Shown one piece after another: positions 32,839 to 39,960 of a DNA stretch of 64,000 nucleotides. The position numbers and the translations under genes were made by a program. A model generated the notes under the pieces. That model was not told the DNA's origin. It worked only from the letters and a program-made list of their open reading frames with translations, and did no database searches. Source of the stretch: Thauera sp. 2A1 (GTDB lineage: Bacteria; Pseudomonadota; Gammaproteobacteria; Burkholderiales; Rhodocyclaceae); the NCBI RefSeq assembly GCF_009469595.2, contig NZ_SSXV01000002.1, positions 62,001-126,000 of the forward strand. The letters are read 5' to 3'. Each line of letters opens with the position of its first letter. The first letter of the stretch is position 1.

Positions 32839-34156
32839 GGTTTTGGTCCTCGACAGGGTGGGCGCCCTGTGCTCCGAGCTGCGTGCGCTTGAGCTGCAGG
32901 ACTGGGATTTTCTCGAGGTTTCCTCCCTCGACGCTGCACGCCGTGCGCTAGGGTCAAGTGAGGCCTCGGTCGGCCTTGTCGTGTTCGATTCCGTCTCGTC
33001 CTGGGGCGAGCGCGAGGTGGAGGCGCTCATTTCCCTCCACGACATCGAGTGGATTGCGATTCTGGGTGAGGGATTGTTGCGCACCCGAGCCTTCCCGGCG
33101 GGAATCCTGCGCCAGTTCCACGACTTCCACTCGATGCCGATCGATCGCGAACGGCTGCAGTTCTCTCTCGGGCACGCCTACGGCAAAGTCCGCTTCTGCA
33201 CCCGCGACAGTGAAGTACCGCATGTGTCCGGGCGCTATGGCATGACGGGCTCGAGCCCGAGGATGCTGCAGCTCTACCGGCAACTGGAGAAGGTGGTCAC
33301 GGTGGACGCTCCCGTGCTCATCGGCGGCGAGTCCGGTTCGGGAAAGGAACTCGTCGCACACGCCATCCACCAGCACTCGGCAAGGGGGCGCGGTCCCTTC
33401 ATCGCCATGAACTGCGGTGCGATCGCGTCCTCGCTCATCCACTCCGAGCTGTTCGGTTACGAGCGTGGAGCATTCACCGGTGCGAACCAGCGCAAGGTGG
33501 GAAACATCGAGGCCGCCAGCGGAGGCGTGCTGTTTCTCGACGAAATCGGCGATCTGCCGCTCGACCTTCAGGCCAGCTTCCTGCGCTTCCTGCAGGAGAA
33601 AGTGATCACACGGGTGGGTTCCACCGAGCGGGTGAAGGTAGACGTGCGTGTGATTGCTGCAACCCACGTCGACCTTGCACGTGCCGTCCTCGAGGGCAAG
33701 TTCCGGCAGGATCTGTATTACCGCCTGAATGTCCTGCATCTGCACGTGCCGCCGCTGCGCGAGCGAAAGGAGGATATCCCGCGCCTGGCGGACGCCATCT
33801 TTGCCGACAATCGGCACCAGAAGAGCTCGCAGGTGAAGGGCTTCAGCTCCGAGGCCATACGCGCCATGGTCGACCACCCATGGCCCGGCAATGTGCGCGA
33901 GCTGATCAATCGCGTGCAGCAGGCGATGATCATGAGCGAGCACAAGCTCATCACCGCTGCCGACCTGGGGCTGTCAGTGGCAGATGCGGCAACCGCGGCG
34001 CCCACGCTCGAAGAACTTCGCTCGTCGATCGAGCGTGAGGTCATCGAGACCAGCCTGCGCAGGCATCGCAACAACGTCTCCGAGACGGCCCGTCAGCTCG
34101 GAATATCCCGTGTCACGCTGTACCGCATGATCGATCGTTTGAAAATCATTCTCTAG
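32825..34156 (+). CDS. Sigma54-dependent enhancer-binding regulator, VpsR-like
   Basis: 443 residues from MSSRKVLVLDR; an in-frame TTG at 32807 is an alternative. The degenerate receiver domain (about 1-115) keeps a candidate phospho-acceptor Asp (GLVVFDSVSS) but lacks the usual MP pair and conserved Lys. The AAA+ domain (about 140-375) has Walker A GESGSGKE, the sigma54-contact loop GAFTGA, Walker B LFLDEIGD and an arginine-finger region DLYYRLNVLHLHVPPLRER. The C-terminal Fis-type helix-turn-helix is NVSETARQLGISRVTLYR. The layout resembles VpsR and related exopolysaccharide or biofilm regulators, some of which bind c-di-GMP. Three sigma54 promoters lie in this locus and are its likely targets. 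Confidence 0.9.
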   Translation: MSSRKVLVLDRVGALCSELRALELQDWDFLEVSSLDAARRALGSSEASVGLVVFDSVSSWGEREVEALISLHDIEWIAILGEGLLRTRAFPAGILRQFHDFHSMPIDRERLQFSLGHAYGKVRFCTRDSEVPHVSGRYGMTGSSPRMLQLYRQLEKVVTVDAPVLIGGESGSGKELVAHAIHQHSARGRGPFIAMNCGAIASSLIHSELFGYERGAFTGANQRKVGNIEAASGGVLFLDEIGDLPLDLQASFLRFLQEKVITRVGSTERVKVDVRVIAATHVDLARAVLEGKFRQDLYYRLNVLHLHVPPLRERKEDIPRLADAIFADNRHQKSSQVKGFSSEAIRAMVDHPWPGNVRELINRVQQAMIMSEHKLITAADLGLSVADAATAAPTLEELRSSIEREVIETSLRRHRNNVSETARQLGISRVTLYRMIDRLKIIL

Positions 34157-34195
34157 CCGCACCGATGGCGGCTTGACTGTCCACTGGGGGGTGTC

Positions 34196-35476
34196 ATGGT
34201 GTGCTTGTTTCGTCCGACGGGTAGGCTGCGGTCTCCGGTCGCCGGGCTGTTGCTGGTTGCGTCTGCCAATGGCGCGCTGGCCGCTGAGGAGGCGGCCTCG
34301 GGTATGGAAGGCGTGCAGCAGCAACTCGACGTGCAGACCCGGCAGATCGAGCTGATGAAGCGCGAGTTGCAGCGGCAGGAGTCGGCGCTGGCCGAGCTGC
34401 GGCGCCAACTCGACCTGAACCGCCGCGGACGCGGCGACACGCCGCCGGCGGTGGCACAGGCGGCGCCTGCCGCGGAATCGCCCCGCCCTGTCGGTCAGGC
34501 GCCGGCCGCGCCGGAGCGGCCGCCCGAAGTGGCGCCGATCTTCGAGCAGCCCGGCGTGCTCACGCCGCCCGGCAAGTGGATCGTCGAGCCGTCGCTGCAA
34601 TACTCCTACTCGTCGTCGGACAAGATTGCGCTCGTCGGCTACACGGTGATTCCGGCGATCCTGATCGGCCTCATCGACGTTCGCAACGTGAAGTCCAACA
34701 GCTTCACCGGTACGCTCGCCCTCCGCCGCGGAATCACCAACCGCTTCGAACTGGAGGCGCGGATACCGTACGTGTATCGCTTCGACAATACACGTGGAAG
34801 GGAGGTCTTCACTGGCCAAGCCACCGACGAGTTCTTCGTCGATAGTTCGGGGCGCGGCCTGGGCGATGTGGAGCTGATCGGACGCTACCAGCTCAATGAC
34901 GGCGGCGGCGACTCGCCGTATTACATCGCCTCGATGCGACTCAAGACCCGCACCGGCAAGGATCCATTCGAGGTCAGGACGAGCTTTCAGGCGGACGGGG
35001 CAAGGACATCTGGCGTGCAGGAGGAGCTACCTACCGGCTCCGGGTTTTACTCGCTGACACCAGGCCTGACTGTGCTGATTCCCTCGGACCCAGCGGTCTT
35101 CTTTGGCGGCATCAGCTACCAGTACAGCTTCAAGCGGGACAACGTAACCCCCAACGTCGTGCCCGACACCGCACGCGCGAATTATGCCGAGATTCAGCCT
35201 GGAGGAGTCTTTGGCTTTAACTTCGGCATGGGGCTCGCACTCAACGAACGTTCATCATTCAGCATTGGCTACGATCATCTGTCCGTGGGGAAGACGGACG
35301 CCACGTTCGAGAACGGCTCTAGGGCCAAAGGCGTTCGTGTGCAACTCGGTTCCCTTCTGCTTGGATACTCCTACAAGCTGAATTCGCAGCGCACATTGAA
35401 TCTGTCCCTAGGTGTCGGTGTCACGCGGGACACCCCGGACGTTCAACTCACACTCAGGACGCCGCTCTCCTTCTGA
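34196..35476 (+). CDS. FapF-like outer-membrane export channel
   Basis: 426 residues, 39 nt after the regulator on the same strand, GGGGGG before the ATG. A signal peptide (about 1-30, ending GALAA) is followed by a coiled-coil heptad segment (about 38-76, with LDVQTRQIELMKRELQRQ) and a Pro/Ala-rich linker (about 80-115). The rest is a beta-rich barrel of alternating strands ending in a C-terminal Phe (RTPLSF), as expected for BAM substrates. Signal, trimeric coiled coil, linker and barrel is the architecture of FapF, the channel exporting Fap amyloid subunits. Fold-level tools might label it a phenol-degradation MetA-type barrel. The adjacent C39 peptidase and exported repeat proteins favour FapF-like. 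Confidence 0.72.
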   Translation: MVCLFRPTGRLRSPVAGLLLVASANGALAAEEAASGMEGVQQQLDVQTRQIELMKRELQRQESALAELRRQLDLNRRGRGDTPPAVAQAAPAAESPRPVGQAPAAPERPPEVAPIFEQPGVLTPPGKWIVEPSLQYSYSSSDKIALVGYTVIPAILIGLIDVRNVKSNSFTGTLALRRGITNRFELEARIPYVYRFDNTRGREVFTGQATDEFFVDSSGRGLGDVELIGRYQLNDGGGDSPYYIASMRLKTRTGKDPFEVRTSFQADGARTSGVQEELPTGSGFYSLTPGLTVLIPSDPAVFFGGISYQYSFKRDNVTPNVVPDTARANYAEIQPGGVFGFNFGMGLALNERSSFSIGYDHLSVGKTDATFENGSRAKGVRVQLGSLLLGYSYKLNSQRTLNLSLGVGVTRDTPDVQLTLRTPLSF

Positions 35477-35500
35477 CCAGTCTTTGTGGGAACGGATGGG

Positions 35501-35533
35501 CCTCGGCACCGCGGTTGTCGCGGTTTGCCGAGG
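35501..35533. terminator. Hairpin between convergent genes
   Basis: CCTCGGCA (35501-35508) pairs with TGCCGAGG (35526-35533) in the 81-nt gap between the FapF-like and FapE-like genes. No U-run follows on either strand, so it may act as a weak or Rho-assisted bidirectional end. Confidence 0.4.
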
Positions 35534-35557
35534 CGCTGGAATGGTGCCGCGCCTTTT

Positions 35558-36418
35558 CTAGCGCGTCATCGTGGCGCGGTTCAGGGCTTCCTGCAGTGAG
35601 CTTTGCATCCGCAGGTTCTGAAGTGCCTGCACGCTGTTGACCGTCGCATTCACGGTCGTCACCGTCTGGATCTTCTGGTTGTCGACCGAGTTCTGGATGA
35701 TCGTGCCGAGCGCCGATCCGGATAACGCGTTCGTCGCGACCGCATTGCCGCTTCCGTTCTGGATCAGCGCGACGGTCGCGCCCGGTGGCAGAACTGCGGT
35801 TGGACCCGCTGCACCTCCCTGCAGGCGACCCAGATCTTCCACGCGCAGGGCGGTGGTGCTCTGCAGTACGCCATTCACGTACACCACACGCTCGATGCCG
35901 AAGCTCACGCTGAGACCATCAGCCGTCTGAAAGCCGCCGCGCAAGTTGTCGAGCTGGTCGTCTTCCACGCCGGCGCGTGCCAGCAGTTCAACTCCCTTTA
36001 CCGCCTTGGTTTCACGTGCCCGCAAGGGCGCTGACGTCGGTGCGACAGTCTCGTCCGCTGCGCCATCCGTCTCGTGGTGCGCGCGGGTTGTGGCCGCTGG
36101 CGGCATTTCCTCGATGCTGGCAACGAGGATCTCGCGCACCGGGCGCACGCGGGCCTCCACAACTTCAGCGAGCCTCGCGTCCGCAGTTCGCGCATCGGCC
36201 ATGTTGCTGCCGCCCAGGCAACTGTCCCCGCTGTCGAGCGGCCAGTCGGAGAGGGCGAGCAGTTCAGCCGGCGGGTCGATTGCGCACTTCCCGGGCTTGA
36301 AGCCATTTCCTGCGAGAGAGCTGCTTCCCCGGCCGTTGGATGTCGCCTCGTCGGGCAGCACCATGACCCCGACCAGGAGCAGCGGCAACGCACACATCAG
36401 CGGCTTGCGAAGGTCCAC
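35558..36418 (-). CDS. FapE-like exported protein with double-glycine motif
   Basis: 286 residues from a GTG at 36418, 6 nt after GCGGAG; an ATG at 36424 directly abuts that ribosome site and seems too close. Hydrophobic N-terminal signal-like segment (about 6-22). A disordered, charged region (about 25-135) leads to DDQLDNLRGGF (GG near residues 161-162), which looks like a double-glycine processing site. Next is a beta-rich conserved segment (GLSVSFGIERVVYVNGVLQ). The C-terminal part has amyloid-type Asn/Gln-rich strands, with LIQNGSGNAV and TIIQNSVDNQ. Last gene of the minus-strand operon, 12 nt after the C39 peptidase. It resembles FapE by position and character only. Confidence 0.62.
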   Translation of the reverse strand: MDLRKPLMCALPLLLVGVMVLPDEATSNGRGSSSLAGNGFKPGKCAIDPPAELLALSDWPLDSGDSCLGGSNMADARTADARLAEVVEARVRPVREILVASIEEMPPAATTRAHHETDGAADETVAPTSAPLRARETKAVKGVELLARAGVEDDQLDNLRGGFQTADGLSVSFGIERVVYVNGVLQSTTALRVEDLGRLQGGAAGPTAVLPPGATVALIQNGSGNAVATNALSGSALGTIIQNSVDNQKIQTVTTVNATVNSVQALQNLRMQSSLQEALNRATMTR

Positions 36419-36430
36419 GTCCATCTCCGC

Positions 36431-37135
36431 TCAGAAGTCCACCAGGCTGCGTTGCTGAAGCAACTGCATGTCGATGCCGCCCTCGTTCAGTCCGCTGCGT
36501 AGCGGCGCCTTCGGGCGTACGCGCCAGTCGACGTCCTGATTGAAGCGGGCAAGTTCGATCCGGTTGTTCACCACCAGCAGGATGTTGTTCATCCAGTGGC
36601 GCTCGAATTCTGCGCGAGGGACCACGCGCGTGCCTGCGGCGGGGTCGCCGATCAGAACGTCGCCCGGCCGCAACCCCTTGATGACCACGAAATGCGCGTA
36701 GCCGTTTTCGTTGATCAATGCGATGGCCGGTACTTTTGCCTTGCCCAGTTCGTCCAGCGTCGCCTCCACGCCGGTGGCGTTGAAGCCTTTGCTGTCGAGG
36801 TAGAGCTTCATGTCCAGCATCGAGAAGCCTTCTCGACGGATCTTCTCGCGATTGCCGCGCTCGAACATGGCCTGAAACACCGTGGCTTCGTCCACCTTCT
36901 GGCCGTAATGGTGGCTCAGCAGTGTCGCAAGCGCGGCTGAGCCGCAACTGAAATCGTACTGTTGGTGCAGGGTGGAAACGAAGCGAGCCTGCTTCATGCT
37001 GACGGCGGGTACGTTCATGCTGCCACCCAGCGGCGCCACCAGGCTCAGATTGTCGGCACGGGTGCCCGTGGCGGCGCTACCGAGTGACACCGCCACGGCG
37101 CAAACGAACAGCCTACGCAGACCGAGCGCGTTCAT
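36431..37135 (-). CDS. Periplasmic C39-family cysteine peptidase, FapD-like
   Basis: 234 residues from the ATG at 37135, spaced 6 nt from GGAG; the ATG at 37141 abuts it. Signal peptide (about 1-27). Papain-like C39 fold with catalytic Cys in QQYDFSCGSAAL (about residue 64), His in GYAHFVVIKG (about 148) and Asp in IGDPAAG (about 164); the oxyanion Gln precedes the Cys. C39 domains cut after double glycine, and two neighbouring exported proteins carry such sites. No ABC-transporter portion is fused, as in FapD, so it acts as a stand-alone periplasmic protease. Confidence 0.85.
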   Translation of the reverse strand: MNALGLRRLFVCAVAVSLGSAATGTRADNLSLVAPLGGSMNVPAVSMKQARFVSTLHQQYDFSCGSAALATLLSHHYGQKVDEATVFQAMFERGNREKIRREGFSMLDMKLYLDSKGFNATGVEATLDELGKAKVPAIALINENGYAHFVVIKGLRPGDVLIGDPAAGTRVVPRAEFERHWMNNILLVVNNRIELARFNQDVDWRVRPKAPLRSGLNEGGIDMQLLQQRSLVDF

Positions 37136-37146
37136 GCTCATCTCCG

Positions 37147-37512
37147 CTAGTGGACCTCGACATTGAGGATGACCGCGTTCTGAATCAGCACGCCGTTGCC
37201 CGAATTCTGGACCACCAGCGGCATGCCGGCAGTGCCGGCGAACGAGCCTTCCGAAATGACGTTGTGACCCGTCGTCAGATCGTAGGCCTTCACATCCTCC
37301 ACCGAGCCCACGGCGCGGATCTCGCTGAGCCGGGTGTCGGCACCGCCCCGTTGCTCTGCAAGCGTCTCGATATCCACCAGCTTGTGCCCGAGGACGAACG
37401 GAGCGGAGTCCGAACTCAGCGCAGCACCTTCCTCCGCGTGCACCCCAGCGGGTGTGGCGCAGGTCGCGGCCAATCCAATTCCCAACGCGATCATCAGTGC
37501 GGCAGATCTCAT
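37147..37512 (-). CDS. Small exported protein of the fibre locus
   Basis: 121 residues from the ATG at 37512 (AAGGAG upstream). Signal peptide to about residue 26 (GVHA). The middle has KLVDIETLAEQRGGAD with GG at residues 56-57, a likely C39 site. The C-terminal strand segment (about 100-120) contains VVQNSGNGVLIQNAVILN, which matches the motif NSG-x-G-x-L-x-Q at the end of both Gly-rich proteins. It sits between the first Gly-rich gene and the C39 peptidase gene, 11 nt or less from the latter. It could be a nucleator or minor subunit. I know no name for it. Confidence 0.7.
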   Translation of the reverse strand: MRSAALMIALGIGLAATCATPAGVHAEEGAALSSDSAPFVLGHKLVDIETLAEQRGGADTRLSEIRAVGSVEDVKAYDLTTGHNVISEGSFAGTAGMPLVVQNSGNGVLIQNAVILNVEVH

Positions 37513-37540
37513 GGTTGCTTTCTCCTTGGATGCTCGCGCC

Positions 37541-37578
37541 CGGATGCCGGCACGTCGGTTGCTGACGGCCGGCATCCG
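37541..37578. promoter_or_regulatory. Intercistronic hairpin after the first Gly-rich gene
   Basis: CGGATGCCGG (37541-37550) and CCGGCATCCG (37569-37578), a perfect 10-bp inverted repeat with an 18-nt loop. It lies between the Gly-rich gene and the small exported gene of the same operon. There is no U-tract on the minus strand, so it is more likely an RNA-stability or attenuation element that keeps the Gly-rich transcript abundant relative to the genes behind it. Confidence 0.5.
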
Positions 37579-37586
37579 TTTGAGGC

Positions 37587-39464
37587 TTACCTGTTGAAGT
37601 TCAGGTTGGCCTGCACGTTGGCGCTTTGCTGCACCAGGGCACCGATGCCGCTGTTCATGGCATTGATGATGATGCCGGCGCCGTTGCTGAAGCTGCCGCT
37701 GATGGTGTTCGACATGTCGAAGGTGCCCGCCGCGACGCTCACCGCGCCGCCTGCGCCGCCCGCACCGCCGCTGCCGCCGTTGCCTGCGCCACCGTTGGCC
37801 GCGCCGGCGGTCACCGTGCCGCCGCCGCCGCCGGCACCGCCCGTGCCGCCATTGCCGGCTCCGCCGCCGCCGCCCGCACCGCCGTTGGCGCCGCCGCCAT
37901 TGGAGTCACCGCTGCTGGCCGTCGTCGTGGCGCCGCCGCCGTTGGCTCCGCCGCCGGTCGAAGCGCCGCTGTTGGCGGTCCCGCCATTGCCCGCGGTGGC
38001 CGAGCCGCCGCTCGCCGAGCCGCTGGTCGCGGTGCCGCCGTTGCCGGCTGCGCCACCGGTGTTCGACGCCAGGCCGCCAGCGCCGCCCGTCGCCGTGCCG
38101 GCGCCAGAAGTCGCAGTCGCCGCGCCGGAGGCGCCGGCACCGCCGGTCGCGCTGCCGCTGCCGCCAGTCGCGGTGGCCGCACCGCCTGCTGCCGAGTTGG
38201 TCGCGCTACCTGCTCCGCCAGTACCCGAACCGGCACCGCCAGCCGCACTGGCGGTCTGGGTGCTGGCGCCGCCATTGGCCGTCGCCGCGCCCGTCGTGCC
38301 GCCGGCCGACTGCGCTGCGCCACCGCTGCCGCCAGCGCCGCCGCCGGAGGTCGAGGTGTTGGACGCGGTCGCGCTGTCGTTGCCGGAACCACGCGCATTC
38401 GCGGTGGCGTCGATCGCCCTCGCGTTCGCCGCGCCGCCGCCGGCGCTACCGCCGTCCGCACCGCTACCGCCGGCCTTACTCCCGGCATCCGCTCCGCCGA
38501 CGGAGGCCTTGGCCGCAGACCAGCCATCGCCGCCGTAGCCCTTGGCGTTGCCGCCGGACGCGCTACTGCTCGACGTCGCATCGCCCGCGCCAGCCCTGGT
38601 GCTGCCGACCATGCTCTTGGCGTCGCCGCCACTCGCCTTGCCGGTATCTGCCGAGGAGCCGACCTTGGCGGTGGCATCCCCGCCGCCACCGGCCCTGGCG
38701 TTGCGGGCGTTGCCGCCGTCGCCGCCGCTGGCGCCCCAGGCGCCGCCCGAGTCGGCCCCGCCGCCGTTGGCATCGCCGCCACCGCCGGCCTTCACGTAGC
38801 CGGAGTCTGCGCTACCACCGCTCGCCTTGCCGCCGGACGCTGCGGCCTTCGCGCTGCCGCTGTCGGCGTTGCCGCCCCAGGCGCTGCCGCCCTTGGCGCC
38901 GTTGCCGCCGTCGCCACCCCAGGCCTTGCCGCCATCGCCGCCGTTGGCACCCTTGGCGCTGCCGCCGACCGCCTTGCCGCCGTCGCCACCATAGGCCTTG
39001 CCGCCGGCGCCGCCGTTGGCATCGCCGAAGTTGGCGGCGTTGTTACCGAGGCCATGCACCTTGATGTGCGTCACCGAGCCCTCGAGCTTGGACAGCGCCA
39101 CCGCCTTGCTGGTATTGAACGCATTGTCGATGCTCGACGTCGCGCTACCACCGTTGTTCGCCGCCGTGGCGTAGTCGCGCGCCGACGCCTTGCCGTCGTT
39201 GTCGCGGTTGCTGCCCTGGCTGTTGTTGTTGCGTTCGTGCGTGTGCACGCTGTTGTCGGAGTTGTTGCTGCTATCGGTGTCCTGCGACCACTTGGCGATG
39301 GAACCCTCGTTGGCCTGCGGCCCGGTGCCGCCCTGGGTCGAGTTCGCCGTCGCGGTCTGCGTTGCGGTATCCGCGGAATCGAGGGTGTTGGTCGGGTTTG
39401 CCGATGCCTGCGTGGCAAAACCGAACGCGAGGGCGATTGCGCTCGCGAGCAGACTGAGTTTCAT
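37587..39464 (-). CDS. Gly/Ala/Ser/Asn-rich exported repeat protein (putative major fibre subunit 1)
   Basis: 625 residues. GGAGGAAGCC before the ATG at 39464 sets the start; the longer open frame is not used. Signal peptide about 1-22 (ending ASA). The N-terminal domain (about 23-155) is polar and Asn/Ser-rich, ending SKLEGSVTHIKVHGLGNN. The central region (about 160-570) is nearly all GG-spaced repeats such as GGDGGKAWGGDGGNG. The C-terminal domain (about 573-625) has [18 protein letters not shown] and then [19 protein letters not shown] see no cysteine, so it lacks the CxxC of classical FapC. Paralogue of the gene at 39961-41841. It heads the operon with the small protein, C39 and FapE-like genes. 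The amyloid role is inferred. Confidence 0.85.
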   Translation of the reverse strand: MKLSLLASAIALAFGFATQASANPTNTLDSADTATQTATANSTQGGTGPQANEGSIAKWSQDTDSSNNSDNSVHTHERNNNSQGSNRDNDGKASARDYATAANNGGSATSSIDNAFNTSKAVALSKLEGSVTHIKVHGLGNNAANFGDANGGAGGKAYGGDGGKAVGGSAKGANGGDGGKAWGGDGGNGAKGGSAWGGNADSGSAKAAASGGKASGGSADSGYVKAGGGGDANGGGADSGGAWGASGGDGGNARNARAGGGGDATAKVGSSADTGKASGGDAKSMVGSTRAGAGDATSSSSASGGNAKGYGGDGWSAAKASVGGADAGSKAGGSGADGGSAGGGAANARAIDATANARGSGNDSATASNTSTSGGGAGGSGGAAQSAGGTTGAATANGGASTQTASAAGGAGSGTGGAGSATNSAAGGAATATGGSGSATGGAGASGAATATSGAGTATGGAGGLASNTGGAAGNGGTATSGSASGGSATAGNGGTANSGASTGGGANGGGATTTASSGDSNGGGANGGAGGGGGAGNGGTGGAGGGGGTVTAGAANGGAGNGGSGGAGGAGGAVSVAAGTFDMSNTISGSFSNGAGIIINAMNSGIGALVQQSANVQANLNFNR

Positions 39465-39832
39465 GGCTTCCTCCGCTGAATTGGTGTCAAGACACGGCGA
39501 CGCGCCCTGCCTCGATACGAGGGATCGCAACTCCCATGCCAGGGTCCGCAAGCCATGTAGCGCGCGGTGTTTCAGCGAAGGGCGGCGTTGGCGTGCCGCC
39601 TGCGAGGTGCGGGGAGGGGGTGACCGTTACAGATCTGATACACCATACGCCCAAGTGCGGCGACCGCCCGGAAACCGGTTGTTACATCAAAAGACAACAA
39701 AAACAATCATCTGGCGCAGTCATCTGGCTTGGACGGGGGTGTTTCACTTGTGTATCACCCAAAGGTTCTAGGCGCGGAATGGGCACTGCCACCGTTTCCT
39801 GCACCGCGCAGCTGGCCGCGACGTGCGTACGC
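39465..39832. other. Upstream region of the first Gly-rich gene
   Basis: Contains a roughly 50-nt conserved leader (39465-39514) shared with the second Gly-rich gene, the sigma54 promoter at 39526-39541, and further upstream a lower-GC stretch (about 39620-39770). That stretch holds an inverted pair TGATACAC (39636-39643) and GTGTATCA (39750-39757), some 100 and 215 nt above the promoter, the distance expected for enhancer sites. No gene is supported here on either strand. Confidence 0.55.
39526..39541 (-). promoter_or_regulatory. Sigma54 promoter of the first Gly-rich gene operon
   Basis: On the minus strand TGGCATGGGAGTTGCG: GG and GC separated by exactly 10 nt, TTGC intact. The predicted start near 39515 coincides with the outer boundary of the leader conserved between the two Gly-rich genes. 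Confidence 0.78.
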
Positions 39833-39860
39833 AAAAAAAAGCCGCGCAGTGCGCGGCTTT
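39833..39860 (-). terminator. Rho-independent terminator after the second Gly-rich gene
   Basis: On the minus strand GCCGCGC-ACT-GCGCGGC followed by TTTTTTTT (39840-39833). It separates the upstream Gly-rich gene (39961-41841) from the operon that begins at 39515, so the two paralogues are separate transcripts. A second hairpin without a U-run (CGGCAGGGG 39926-39934 with CCCCTGCCG 39942-39950) lies just before it. Confidence 0.88.
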
Positions 39861-39960
39861 CGAGGGGGGTGAAACATGCGACCGGGTGCGCAGTGCCTCC
39901 TGGCCTCGCATGTATCGGCGTGCTGCGGCAGGGGTGGTTGGCCCCTGCCGCCGGCACCGG

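Noticed and set aside
34196-35476. Aromatic-compound (MetA/phenol pathway) transporter
   Set aside because: Such barrels are often labelled this way by fold, but there are no catabolic genes nearby, and the coiled-coil segment plus the C39/fibre context fit a FapF-like channel better.
37541-37578. Rho-independent terminator after the first Gly-rich gene
   Set aside because: A perfect stem but no U-tract on the minus strand, and the next genes lack another promoter, so I treat it as an intercistronic hairpin.
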